Positions 1-6,710 of a DNA stretch of 10,308 bases are shown here, piece after piece (position 1 is the stretch's first letter; each line of letters starts with the position of its first letter). The notes beneath the pieces were generated by a model that was not told the origin of the DNA, did no database searches, and was given only the letters and a program-made list of their open reading frames with translations. Origin of the DNA: Sutterella sp. GTDB lineage: Bacteria; Pseudomonadota; Gammaproteobacteria; Burkholderiales; Burkholderiaceae_F. Both the position numbers and the translations under genes were made by a program. The stretch spans positions 1 through 10,308 of the forward strand of contig DNLN01000225.1 in assembly GCA_003488465.1 (NCBI GenBank). Reading direction: 5' to 3'.

Positions 1-1
1 C

Positions 2-217
2 CTCGCCGTCCTTTCCGGTGTGCCGTTTGAAAAGGGACGGGAGATCATCACAGCTCTTCGTGACATGAACCCCGGCGTGCGCATCGCTGTGAGGACCGCG
101 CGAGCGCCGGAAAAAGCCCTTTACGCAGAATTGCTGCCTGACGATCTTGTTCTGTACGGAGAGGATATTCTGCACGGGCAGGAAGCCTCTGGCGGCGCGG
201 CGGCAAACGTAGCCTGA
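2..217 (+). CDS. C-terminal fragment of an unidentified protein, possibly TrkA-N/RCK-type NAD-binding domain
   Basis: The reading frame is open from the left edge and ends at TGA 215–217, so only the last 71 residues of a longer protein are visible; the GTG at 20 is an internal valine, not a start. The visible part reads as a helix, then a strand with the pattern NPGVRIAVRT, another helix (APEKALYAELL) and a hydrophobic strand (DLVLYGEDIL). This helix–strand–helix–strand order resembles the end of a Rossmann-like RCK/TrkA-N domain of potassium channels or cation antiporters, in which a conserved arginine-containing strand follows an 'aNP.vri' motif. That reading rests on pattern only, and the nucleotide-binding glycine motif would lie outside the window. 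The last dozen residues (Ala/Gly-rich) look like a disordered tail. It ends 82 bp before nfeD and may or may not be co-transcribed with it. Confidence 0.55.
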   Translation, partial: LAVLSGVPFEKGREIITALRDMNPGVRIAVRTARAPEKALYAELLPDDLVLYGEDILHGQEASGGAAANVA

Positions 218-299
218 CGTCCCGAATTGCCGTGAAAAAGTCGTTAGACTTTCAATGGTGGCGACGCCGTTGTCGTCTTGGTTTGTTCGAGGTTTGAAA

Positions 300-719
300 A
301 TGCTCTTGACACCTCAGTGGATGTGGCTGATTGCGGGATTGATCCTGTGCGGCGCAGAGATGCTGGTCGGCACGTTCTATCTGCTTGTTCTCGGGGCGGC
401 CTGCCTTGCGGCAGCAGGGTGTGCATGGCTCGGACTGGTGGTTGGCTGGCAGTGCCTTGCCTTTGCTGCGGTTGCGGTGATTGGCGGGCTCGTCGTTCGG
501 CACCTTCGGGGACAGCAAAATGATGAATCCCATGCGATTCAGAATCTGGATGTTGGCCAAAGCGTCCGCGTTCAAGCGTGGAACGAGGACGGTACGGCGC
601 TCGTCCAGTACCGTGGCACGCAATGGACGGCAGTTGCCGATGAAGGTGTGGCGACCACTGCCGGCGTCTACCGGATCGTTCGGGTAGAGGGCTCCCGGCT
701 GGTGTTGACGAATAACTGA
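300..719 (+). CDS. NfeD family membrane protein (short form)
   Basis: This 139-residue protein has two or three hydrophobic segments (about residues 8–24, 26–48 and 50–67), followed by a soluble C-terminal domain of about 60 residues. That domain shows the NfeD OB-fold pattern: GQSVRVQAW near 86–94, a Gly-Thr strand, GTQWTAVAD near 106–114, and a final VRVEGSRLVL strand. The length and order fit the short NfeD class, without the N-terminal ClpP-like protease domain of long NfeD. NfeD proteins pair with SPFH proteins, are thought to bind or tether them in membrane microdomains, and are typically encoded next to them, as here (qmcA follows after 23 bp). I chose the ATG at 300 because GAGG at 289–292 lies 7 bases upstream. 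The earlier in-frame start at 255 has no ribosome binding site and would add a non-hydrophobic leader. E. coli YbbJ is the comparable protein. Confidence 0.9.
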   Translation: MLLTPQWMWLIAGLILCGAEMLVGTFYLLVLGAACLAAAGCAWLGLVVGWQCLAFAAVAVIGGLVVRHLRGQQNDESHAIQNLDVGQSVRVQAWNEDGTALVQYRGTQWTAVADEGVATTAGVYRIVRVEGSRLVLTNN

Positions 720-742
720 TTTGTTCTTGAGAAGGGAAAAAA

Positions 743-1702
743 ATGATATCCAACTTCCTGATCTTTTCGATCGTTCTGCTGGTGATCGCGGTCATTTTCG
801 TGAGCCAGTGCATCAAGGTCGTGCCGCAGCAGACGGCTTGGGTTGTCGAGCGGCTTGGCAAGTTTCATAGCGTTCTCAGCCCAGGCCTGAACGTCATCAT
901 TCCCCTCATCGACCGCGTGGCCTACAAGCACAGTCTGAAGGAGGTGCCTCTGGATACGCCAAGCCAGGTCTGCATCACCAAGGACAACACGCAGCTCACA
1001 GTTGACGGCGTGCTCTTTTTCCAGGTGACCGATCCCCAGAGAGCGAGCTACGGGACGAGCAACTACATCATCGCCATTACGCAGCTTGCACAGACGACGC
1101 TTCGCAGCGTGATCGGCAAGATGGAGCTTGACAAGACATTCGAGGAGCGTGACCTCATCAACAAGTCCGTTGTGTCCGCAATCGATGAGGCGGCTCTCAA
1201 CTGGGGCGTGAAGGTTCTTCGCTACGAAATCAAGGATCTCACGCCGCCCGCAGTCATCTTGCAGGCCATGCAGCAGCAGATTACCGCTGAGCGTGAAAAG
1301 CGCGCCGTCGTGGCCGCGTCTGAAGGCCGAAAGCTCGAGCAGATCAATTTGGCTACCGGTGCCCGCGAAGCGGCAATCGCCAAGTCCGAGGGTGAAAAGC
1401 AGGCCGAGATCAACAAGGCCGAAGGCCAGGCAGCCGCGACGCTTGCCATTGCAACGGCAACCGCTGAGGCATTAAGGCGCGTTGCGCAGGCAACGACCGA
1501 CGAAGGCGGCATGAACGCCGTGAACCTGAAGGTTGCCGAAAAGTATGTTGAGGCGTTCTCCCAGATCGCCAAGCAGGGGAATACCCTCGTCGTTCCGGCT
1601 AATTTGGGCGACATGACTTCTCTCATTGCTTCGGCAATGACCATCATGAAGGCTAGCGACGGAAAGGCTGTGCTGCCCAAGCCGACTGGAACCGTGAAGT
1701 AG
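743..1702 (+). CDS. qmcA: SPFH/band 7 protein, QmcA/paraslipin type
   Basis: This 319-residue stomatin/prohibitin-family protein has one N-terminal hydrophobic segment (about residues 4–22) that would anchor it in the inner membrane. The SPFH domain follows, opening with VVPQQTAWVVERLGKF (26–41) and PGLNVIIPLIDRV (47–59). The family signature RYEIKDLTPP lies at 160–169 and leads into AMQQQITAEREKRA. A long Glu/Ala/Lys-rich coiled-coil stretch (about 183–245) and a paraslipin-like C-terminal tail (NTLVVPANLGDMTSLIASAM, 280–299) complete it. Such proteins form large ring- or cage-like oligomers in membrane microdomains and are implicated in membrane protein quality control. In E. coli the QmcA–YbbJ pair is the counterpart, and QmcA is linked to the FtsH protease. 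The start is supported by a GAAGGGA ribosome binding site just upstream. It sits between nfeD (23 bp) and the first unknown gene (16 bp), so it is probably the second gene of an operon. Confidence 0.93.
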   Translation: MISNFLIFSIVLLVIAVIFVSQCIKVVPQQTAWVVERLGKFHSVLSPGLNVIIPLIDRVAYKHSLKEVPLDTPSQVCITKDNTQLTVDGVLFFQVTDPQRASYGTSNYIIAITQLAQTTLRSVIGKMELDKTFEERDLINKSVVSAIDEAALNWGVKVLRYEIKDLTPPAVILQAMQQQITAEREKRAVVAASEGRKLEQINLATGAREAAIAKSEGEKQAEINKAEGQAAATLAIATATAEALRRVAQATTDEGGMNAVNLKVAEKYVEAFSQIAKQGNTLVVPANLGDMTSLIASAMTIMKASDGKAVLPKPTGTVK

Positions 1703-1718
1703 GGCCAGGAGACGCGCC

Positions 1719-2210
1719 ATGGGCAAGGAACCGAAGGAGCAGACTCCCGTCGATCTTGACGACATCAGAGCGATGTACCAGTTCTGTTTCATGTTCGTAG
1801 AGCACATCGTTGAGGAGCAGGCTCAGGTCGTTGAGCGCAAGATCAGCCCCGAGGCAGCAGCTGCAAGCGACACGCAGATGCTGTCTTGGTTCTGCGCGAC
1901 GATGTGCGGGGACAATCCCAAGGTTGCAGTCCGCACCAAGAGTACGTCCGAGCAGATCGATGCCCGGCTGAGGCTTCGCTTTTCCCGGGAGCTTGCGGCG
2001 CTCTCAGCAGAGGATGCACGGCACTTCAACGGCCCAGGAACCGCCGCCTTCTTTGCCTGCCTGCAGTTTTTGTCGGACGTTCATCAGACGCTCGAGGCGC
2101 TTCGCTGGCATGCAGATGACAATACCGAAGGCGACGCACGGCAGGTGCATGACCTGTGCGTGAAGTGGTCTGAAATCTTCACGAATCAGAAATTTCCATT
2201 GGTGGTTTGA
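1719..2210 (+). CDS. Hypothetical protein, first of three tandem paralogues
   Basis: I do not recognise this 163-residue protein. It looks soluble and mostly helical, with no signal peptide or membrane segment. It has an acidic N-terminus, then a helix rich in aromatic residues (MYQFCFMFVEH, 19–29), the stretch ISPEAAAASD (42–51), WF (57–58), CGDNP (63–67) and a C-terminal helix VHDLCVKWSEIF (143–154). The same landmarks recur with matching spacing in the third gene: SP to WF is 14 residues in both, and WF to CG is 6 in both. The second gene shares the G-x-N-P core. That is my basis for calling them paralogues. A clear AGGAG (1707–1711) lies 7 bases before the ATG. It starts 16 bp after qmcA, and its stop overlaps the next start by one base, so it is likely part of the nfeD–qmcA operon. 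Five cysteines are present but do not form an obvious metal site. Function is unknown. Confidence 0.8.
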   Translation: MGKEPKEQTPVDLDDIRAMYQFCFMFVEHIVEEQAQVVERKISPEAAAASDTQMLSWFCATMCGDNPKVAVRTKSTSEQIDARLRLRFSRELAALSAEDARHFNGPGTAAFFACLQFLSDVHQTLEALRWHADDNTEGDARQVHDLCVKWSEIFTNQKFPLVV

Positions 2211-2704
2211 TGAGCCTGACGGATATCGAACGGGACAGATCCGAGACGGTGCATGACCTCTGCGATCCTGCCGTTGTGCGGGAGCTTTTCTCCATGGCGG
2301 GCACGGAGATCCTTTTCCGGGTCGTGCAGGTGGCAAGACAGGTCATGAAGGCGGACAAGGCGCGGGACATGGATGACGCGCTTGCTCGTCACCTGGCCCG
2401 TGCGCTGATGGGTGAGAATCCGCAGTTCCGGAGCGTTCCCGGCTGGAGCGGCATGCCCTGCGCACTCAGCATTGCGGCCGTAGAGCCCGAGATGTTCGCA
2501 AGGATCAAGGATGCCGAGGAGCATGCCGACCTGAGTAATCCGCGTTTTGTCATGGTTGCCGCAACGAGTGCCTTTACGCGCAAGGTCTGTGAGCTGATCT
2601 CCACCGAGGTGCAGAAACCGACTGCTACGCAGCAGAGCGTGCAGGCTGCCATCGATGATCTGGCGGGGCGTTTTGCGCTTGCCGCGTTGCCCGCAAAAGC
2701 CTGA
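2210..2704 (+). CDS. Hypothetical protein, second of three tandem paralogues
   Basis: This 164-residue protein matches no family I know. It appears soluble, helical and Ala-rich, with no signal peptide or membrane segment. The key block is GENPQF (68–73), followed by S75 and GW (78–79) and then PC (83–84). The third gene has the same arrangement (G75-x-N77-x-x-F80, then GW 85–86 and PC 88–89), so N to F is 3 residues and F to GW is 5 in both. H61-L62 takes the place of the WF pair of the other two. CELIS (127–131) parallels YELIE in the third protein. The ATG at 2210 overlaps the upstream TGA (2208–2210) by one base, which suggests translational coupling. A TTG one codon earlier is possible but less likely. 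It is the most diverged of the trio, with 10 bp to the next gene. Function is unknown. Confidence 0.78.
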   Translation: MSLTDIERDRSETVHDLCDPAVVRELFSMAGTEILFRVVQVARQVMKADKARDMDDALARHLARALMGENPQFRSVPGWSGMPCALSIAAVEPEMFARIKDAEEHADLSNPRFVMVAATSAFTRKVCELISTEVQKPTATQQSVQAAIDDLAGRFALAALPAKA

Positions 2705-2714
2705 GGTGGAGAAA

Positions 2715-3224
2715 ATGCCTGGGTGCGGATATTGCGGTCACTGTGCAAGGGACTTTTCAAGCAGGGAGCCGGGGAAGCCGAATCTGGCATCCATCGACGT
2801 TGTCGGAGGAATCCTCGAGCAGGCGGTTCGCAATACTCTGCGGCGCATGCAGCAGGTTTCCGATGGCAATATGAGCCCTCAAGAGGCTGCGCAGGCCGAT
2901 GATCGCCTTGTGAACTGGTTCACGGAGACCTTCTGTGGCCGCAACAAGCACTTTGCGAGCGCCGAGGGGTGGAATCCGTGCGGACTGGCCGACTACATCC
3001 GCGAGGTGTTTTCCGGGGATCTGCAAAAGGCTGGCCGTCATGCTCCGAGTTCCGACGCAGAGGTTGTCGGCTGGGTTTCAGAACGGTTTCTGCAGGGGTT
3101 CTACGAACTGATCGAGAATCTGCCCAACGCAGGCACGAACTTCCATGAGATGGAGTACGCCCCAAGAGTGCGGGAGTTTGTCGCCTTCTGGCAGAGTGTT
3201 CTGGTGGGGGCGCCGATGCGGTGA
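2715..3224 (+). CDS. Hypothetical protein with N-terminal CxxCxxC, third of three tandem paralogues
   Basis: This 169-residue protein is unrecognised. It opens with a cysteine cluster, C4-G-Y-C7-G-H-C10, which neither sibling has; it could bind a metal or be redox active, but two-residue spacing of three cysteines alone does not prove it. The remainder matches the first paralogue: MSPQEAAQAD (53–62), WF (68–69), CGRN (74–77) and a final VREFVAFWQSVL helix (152–163). It also matches the second paralogue through F80-x-S and GW (85–86). There is no signal peptide or membrane segment. I chose the ATG at 2715 because GAGG and GGAG (2703–2711) precede it closely. An in-frame ATG at 2655 lies inside the upstream gene and would add 20 residues with no ribosome binding site. 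It ends 87 bp before surE and is probably the last gene of the nfeD-led run. Confidence 0.8.
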   Translation: MPGCGYCGHCARDFSSREPGKPNLASIDVVGGILEQAVRNTLRRMQQVSDGNMSPQEAAQADDRLVNWFTETFCGRNKHFASAEGWNPCGLADYIREVFSGDLQKAGRHAPSSDAEVVGWVSERFLQGFYELIENLPNAGTNFHEMEYAPRVREFVAFWQSVLVGAPMR

Positions 3225-3244
3225 CCGCCCTTCAGTGGGGGCGG
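3225..3244 (+). terminator. GC-rich hairpin after the third paralogue, weak terminator candidate
   Basis: Directly after the stop codon, CCGCCC (3225–3230) pairs with GGGCGG (3239–3244) around an 8-base loop. The stem is perfect but only six pairs long, and no T-run follows, so it lacks half of an intrinsic terminator. It could instead slow polymerase or stabilise the 3' end of the upstream transcript. Confidence 0.25.
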
Positions 3245-3273
3245 GATCTGATGGGAGCGGTGTCAGACTCGTT

Positions 3274-3279
3274 TAGAAT
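3274..3279 (+). promoter_or_regulatory. Possible −10 element upstream of surE
   Basis: TAGAAT at 3274–3279 is one base from the sigma-70 −10 consensus and lies 32 bp before the surE start, in the only gap between the upstream gene run and surE. No convincing −35 hexamer sits 16–18 bases upstream, so the assignment is weak. If real, transcription would begin near 3286 and give a short leader. Confidence 0.3.
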
Positions 3280-3311
3280 GCCTTCGGACAGAAGTTTTGT
3301 GGATCAATCCG

Positions 3312-4061
3312 ATGCGGATTCTCGTAAGCAATGACGACGGTTATATGGCTCTGGGCATCAAGGCTCTGGCTAGGGAAATGGCCCGTTTCGGCCAGGTAAC
3401 CGTTGTTGCGCCCGAGCACAACCATAGCGGAGCAAGCAATTCGCTCACCCTGAATCGTCCGCTCACGGTAACAAAGGCCGAGCCGGATTTTTTCATCGTG
3501 AGCGGCACACCTTCGGACTGTGTGCATCTGGCATTGACGGGACTTCTTGACGAGCGGCCCGACCTGGTGGTTTCCGGAATCAACTGTGGCGCCAATATGG
3601 GTGATGACACGATGTATTCGGGAACGGTGGCCGCGGCGATTGAAGGCTACATCTTCGGCATTGATTCGTTTGCCTTCAGCCAGATCGACAGAGGTTGGGG
3701 GGAACTGGACTCCGCGGCGCGGATGGCAGGCGTGATCGTCGAGCGTTTTCTCGAGCGAAAACACTCCGAGGAGGCGGTTTTGTTGAACGTCAACATGCCC
3801 AACATGCCTTATGAGCGCATGGCAGGAGTTCAGGCGACGCGCCTGGGGCGCAGACACAACGCCGAGAGCATGATCCATGAAATCAACCCGCGCGGGATGC
3901 CCATGTACTGGCTAGGTGCGGCAGGCTCTCCGAAGGATGCGGGCGAGGGAACGGATTTCTGGGCGACCGCCAACGGGTATGCCTCTGTGACGCCTCTGCA
4001 GATCGATCTGACCGAACACAGACTGGTCAAGCAGACTGCGTCGTGGGTTGCCGGTGATTGA
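3312..4061 (+). CDS. surE: 5'/3'-nucleotidase SurE
   Basis: This 249-residue protein is a clear SurE, a metal-dependent cytoplasmic phosphatase that hydrolyses nucleoside 5'- and 3'-monophosphates and, in some species, short polyphosphate. The N-terminus RILVSNDDGY gives the metal-binding pair D8-D9. HSGASNSLTL (38–47) supplies S39, SGTPSDCVHLAL (64–75) is the family block, and SGINCGANMGDDTMYSGTVA (88–107) supplies N91. The usual 'APGI' after the DDGY motif is ALGI here, a mild change. The ATG at 3312 puts the family-typical MRILVSNDDG at the N-terminus; the upstream TTG at 3297 would add five residues with no family support. Length is normal. In many proteobacteria surE precedes pcm and nlpD; here nlpD follows directly and pcm is missing. 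The surE stop lies 41 bp before the nlpD start, so the two are probably co-transcribed. Confidence 0.96.
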   Translation: MRILVSNDDGYMALGIKALAREMARFGQVTVVAPEHNHSGASNSLTLNRPLTVTKAEPDFFIVSGTPSDCVHLALTGLLDERPDLVVSGINCGANMGDDTMYSGTVAAAIEGYIFGIDSFAFSQIDRGWGELDSAARMAGVIVERFLERKHSEEAVLLNVNMPNMPYERMAGVQATRLGRRHNAESMIHEINPRGMPMYWLGAAGSPKDAGEGTDFWATANGYASVTPLQIDLTEHRLVKQTASWVAGD

Positions 4062-4102
4062 CCAAAATAATTTGCGTAAATGGTTTTTTAGTGCGTGAAC
4101 AG

Positions 4103-4987
4103 ATGATGAAAACAAAACAAATCGCCTTGGTTGCCGCAGGCGTCTGTGCGGCGCTTCTTTCTGGCTGCACGAACATCAGTCTTGCTCCGATTGAAGATCG
4201 GTCCGGACCGAACAGCGGCTATGCCCCGATTGCCAGTCCGACTCCGACCGCGGAGGTGCAGACAGCGCCGCAGGGCAAGTATTACGCAGCGCAGACCGCC
4301 GTATCGGACAGCGGCCGCACGCATACCGTTGCCTCCGGAGACACCCTGTACAACATTGGAGTGCGCTATGGCGTTAACCCGACTGAACTGCAGCGCCTGA
4401 ACGGGGTCAGCAATCCGGCTGCACTTTCAATCGGACAGGTTCTGAGAATCCCTGATTCCAAACTCCCCCCGAAGCCCGCAGAGTCTGAGGTTGTGAGTGT
4501 TGCCACGGTCGAACCGGTTAACAGGCCGATCGAGGCGGCCGAGGCACGCAAGCAGCAGGAGGAGGCCAAGAAGGCAATGCAGGAGAGCGCTGCGGCAAAC
4601 GACACTGCCTTTGTCATTCCCTGGCCTGTGCGCGGGACGGTGATTTCCACGTTCCGCGAAAACCGTATGGGCATTGACATTGCGGGCGCGGAGGGAACGC
4701 CCATCAAGGCTGTTCTCGACGGTACGGTTCAGTATGTCGGAAACAACACCAAGGGCTATGGCAATTTCGTGATCGTTCGTCACAATGTAAGACTGCCGGG
4801 CAAGAGCCCGACCCCCCTTGTCACCGTGTACGGCAACTGTAGCAAGATTCTCGTGTCGATCAACGAGAGCGTACGCAAGGGGCAGACGATTGCCAGAATG
4901 GGCAAGACTGAATCCGACCGGGTGAAGTTGCGCTTTGAGGTGCGGCAGGGCAAGCCCCAGGATCCGATGGATTATCTGGAAAAATAG
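4103..4987 (+). CDS. nlpD: NlpD-like lipoprotein with LysM and degenerate LytM (M23) domain
   Basis: This 294-residue predicted outer-membrane lipoprotein begins with a lysine-containing signal peptide that ends in the lipobox LLSGC, with C22 as the lipidated residue. A Pro/Thr-rich linker follows, then a LysM domain (about 73–116: HTVASGDTLYNIGVRYGV, IGQVLRIP), which binds peptidoglycan. An Ala/Glu/Lys-rich linker leads to a LytM/M23 fold (about 173–292). NlpD and its relatives lack peptidase activity and instead activate cell-wall amidases (AmiC type) at the septum. This copy fits: the first zinc His is replaced (MGIDIAG), the usual YAH motif is YGN (243–245), and the final LHFEVR is LRFEVR. 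I chose the ATG at 4103 because it gives a proper signal peptide; the ATG at 4106 is equally possible. The ribosome binding site is weak. rpoS does not follow. Confidence 0.92.
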   Translation: MMKTKQIALVAAGVCAALLSGCTNISLAPIEDRSGPNSGYAPIASPTPTAEVQTAPQGKYYAAQTAVSDSGRTHTVASGDTLYNIGVRYGVNPTELQRLNGVSNPAALSIGQVLRIPDSKLPPKPAESEVVSVATVEPVNRPIEAAEARKQQEEAKKAMQESAAANDTAFVIPWPVRGTVISTFRENRMGIDIAGAEGTPIKAVLDGTVQYVGNNTKGYGNFVIVRHNVRLPGKSPTPLVTVYGNCSKILVSINESVRKGQTIARMGKTESDRVKLRFEVRQGKPQDPMDYLEK

Positions 4988-5015
4988 GCTTTCCCAAATC
5001 GGAGAAATTCTTTTT

Positions 5016-5043
5016 GGCCCGGATCAGATGTCCGGGCCTTTCT
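5016..5043 (+). terminator. Rho-independent terminator after nlpD
   Basis: GGCCCGGA (5016–5023) pairs perfectly with TCCGGGCC (5031–5038) around a 7-base loop and is followed by TTTCT. The eight-pair GC-rich stem is strong although the T tract is short. It lies 28 bp after nlpD and 17 bp before rlmD, so it should end the surE–nlpD transcript. rlmD would then need its own promoter or read-through. Confidence 0.78.
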
Positions 5044-5060
5044 GACGGAACAAGACTGGT

Positions 5061-6497
5061 ATGACCCGCGGCAAGATCAAGCAAAGGGAGAGATTCTCCG
5101 CTGATGTGGAACGACTCGACGGAGAAGGGCGCGGAGTCGCGCATCATGATGGCAAGGTTGTCTTCATCGAGGGAGCCCTGCCCGGAGAGCGCGTGACTTA
5201 CGAGCGCATCCGCAACAAACAGAATTTTGAAATCGGTTCGGTGGTGGAGGTTGAAACACCTAGCTCGCTGCGCGTGGAGCCCCGCTGTCCGAACTTCGGC
5301 ATCGGACCGGGCAGCTGTGGCGGGTGCGCCATGCAGCATCTTGAACCGCGTGCTCAGGTTGCGTTCAAGCAGCAGGTGCTTTTGGATGCTCTCTGGCACA
5401 TCGGCAAGGTCAGGCCCGAGAGGTTGTTGCCGCCGATCCATGGACCGTACTGGCACTATCGGCACAGAGCCCGCCTCACCGTGCGCAATGTCGCAAAGAA
5501 GGGCGGCGTACTGGTTGGCTTCCATGAGAAAAGTTCGAGTTATGTCGCTGACATGACCGAGTGCCGCATTCTGCCGCAGAGCATTTCAGACATGCTTCCG
5601 GCGATGCGAGAACTCGTGGCTGCGCTGACCATTCGCGACCGCATGCCGCAGATCGAAGTGGCTGTGGGCGGTGACGGACATACGGCTCTGGTGTTCCGGA
5701 CGCTTGAGCCGCCCACCGACGAGGACCGAGAGACGCTTCTTGCTTTCGGCCGCAACCATGACTGTGCAATCTGGCTACAACCCAAGGGGCCGGACTCCGT
5801 CTACCCGATGGTTGCCGGAGATGACAGCAAGCTCGGGCTTGCCCTCAATGAATTTGGCGTTCGGATTGTTTTCAAACCGACCGACTTCACCCAGGTCAAT
5901 CATCAGCTCAATGAAACGATGGTTTCTCGTGCCGTGCGGCTCCTCGGCGTTGGCCCTGATGAGAGCGTTGCGGACTTTTTCTGCGGTCTAGGAAACTTCA
6001 CCCTGCCGCTTGCCACGCGCGCTCGCCGCGTGATCGGCATCGAGGGCAGCGAGGGACTCGTTGAGCGCGCTAGGAAGGGCGCAGAGGACAATGGCCTTGC
6101 GAACAAGACCGAGTTTATCGCCCGCAACCTGTTCACCTGGCAGATCGAGGACTGGGATGCACTCTGGCAGAAGATGGGAGGAATCGACCGGGTGCTGATC
6201 GACCCTCCGAGAGAGGGAGCTCAGGCGCTAGCGCAGACGCTTGCCATGACCGAGAAGCGCCCGAGGCGGGTAGTCTACGTGTCCTGCAATCCGGCGACGC
6301 TCGCCAGAGACTGCGCGATACTGCTGCATGAGGGCGGCTGGCACGTGCGGCAGGCCGGTGTCATGAACATGTTTCCTCACACCGGGCATGTTGAAAGCAT
6401 GGCGGTTCTTGAGCCGGGGCCCCGGCCTGAAAAGGCCGAACTGGAGGCGGAACTGCCCGAACTGAATTCGTCCGAGGTGAATGAGACGCCGAACTGA
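5061..6497 (+). CDS. rlmD: 23S rRNA (uracil-1939-C5)-methyltransferase RlmD
   Basis: This 478-residue protein (formerly RumA) uses S-adenosylmethionine to methylate U1939 of 23S rRNA in the cytoplasm. An N-terminal TRAM domain (about 10–66) binds RNA. Four cysteines for the [4Fe-4S] cluster are present: C76, C86-G-G-C89 and C168. The SAM-binding loop is [14 protein letters not shown] (305–318), with IEGSE at 327–331. DPPREGA (381–387) is conserved, the catalytic nucleophile is C409 in YVSCNP, and E445 in HTGHVES matches the general base. All key residues for RlmD are intact. The four-cysteine cluster separates it from TrmA, and RlmD is preferred over RlmC by the full TRAM domain and length. 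About 28 acidic, probably disordered residues extend past the fold. An upstream terminator separates it from nlpD. The ribosome binding site is weak (GGAA at 5047–5050). Confidence 0.95.
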   Translation: MTRGKIKQRERFSADVERLDGEGRGVAHHDGKVVFIEGALPGERVTYERIRNKQNFEIGSVVEVETPSSLRVEPRCPNFGIGPGSCGGCAMQHLEPRAQVAFKQQVLLDALWHIGKVRPERLLPPIHGPYWHYRHRARLTVRNVAKKGGVLVGFHEKSSSYVADMTECRILPQSISDMLPAMRELVAALTIRDRMPQIEVAVGGDGHTALVFRTLEPPTDEDRETLLAFGRNHDCAIWLQPKGPDSVYPMVAGDDSKLGLALNEFGVRIVFKPTDFTQVNHQLNETMVSRAVRLLGVGPDESVADFFCGLGNFTLPLATRARRVIGIEGSEGLVERARKGAEDNGLANKTEFIARNLFTWQIEDWDALWQKMGGIDRVLIDPPREGAQALAQTLAMTEKRPRRVVYVSCNPATLARDCAILLHEGGWHVRQAGVMNMFPHTGHVESMAVLEPGPRPEKAELEAELPELNSSEVNETPN

Positions 6498-6529
6498 TTG
6501 TTCCGCAGACCCTAAAAAGCAGAAAAAAG

Positions 6530-6561
6530 TTGTCAGGAGAGCGAGGTTGCTCTGCTAAAAT
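6530..6561 (+). promoter_or_regulatory. Probable promoter for ndk with an inverted repeat in its spacer
   Basis: TTGTCA (6530–6535) is one base from the −35 consensus, and TAAAAT (6556–6561) is a good −10, preceded by TG one base upstream (6553–6554), which makes it an extended −10. The 20-base spacer is longer than ideal, but extended −10 promoters tolerate that. The spacer holds an inverted repeat, AGAGC (6538–6542) and GCTCT (6549–6553), separated by six bases. It could be an operator or a hairpin ending the rlmD message. Transcription from here would leave a leader of roughly 140 bases before ndk. Confidence 0.5.
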
Positions 6562-6710
6562 TACAGTTTGAGTTTTTTCGGCTCAGGCTTTAGTGTGCCC
6601 TTTGCACCCGTTCCTGCCACAGCAATGGCGAGCGCGCCTCCCGGGCCGATGTTTTCCCGCCCGCTTCCGCTATGTCGGAGTTGGCTTTAACTTTGAAAAA
6701 AGAGAAAAAA
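6562..6710 (+). other. Long untranslated leader before ndk
   Basis: About 149 bases lie between the promoter candidate and ndk. The first part contains a T-run (TTTTTT around 6573–6578) flanked by TGAG and CTCA, the middle is pyrimidine- and GC-rich, and the end is a purine stretch (GAAAAAAGAGAAAAAA) holding the ndk ribosome binding site. I see no known riboswitch, no leader peptide with a good ribosome binding site, and no tRNA. An open frame running through here into ndk in another register looks like chance. Confidence 0.35.

Noticed and set aside
227..256. TTGCCG and TTCAAT as a promoter before nfeD
   Set aside because: Both hexamers are poor matches, and the better TAGACT at 245–250 leaves only a 12-base spacer.
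3273..3878. 201-codon minus-strand open frame opposite surE
   Set aside because: It is antisense to a full-length surE with all catalytic residues, so it is a shadow frame.
4860..5525. 221-codon minus-strand open frame across the nlpD–rlmD junction
   Set aside because: It crosses a strong terminator and two well-supported genes; the translation is low in recognisable motifs.
5061..6497. TrmA or RlmC as the identity of the TRAM methyltransferase
   Set aside because: The four-cysteine iron-sulfur site excludes TrmA; the complete N-terminal TRAM domain and length favour RlmD over RlmC.
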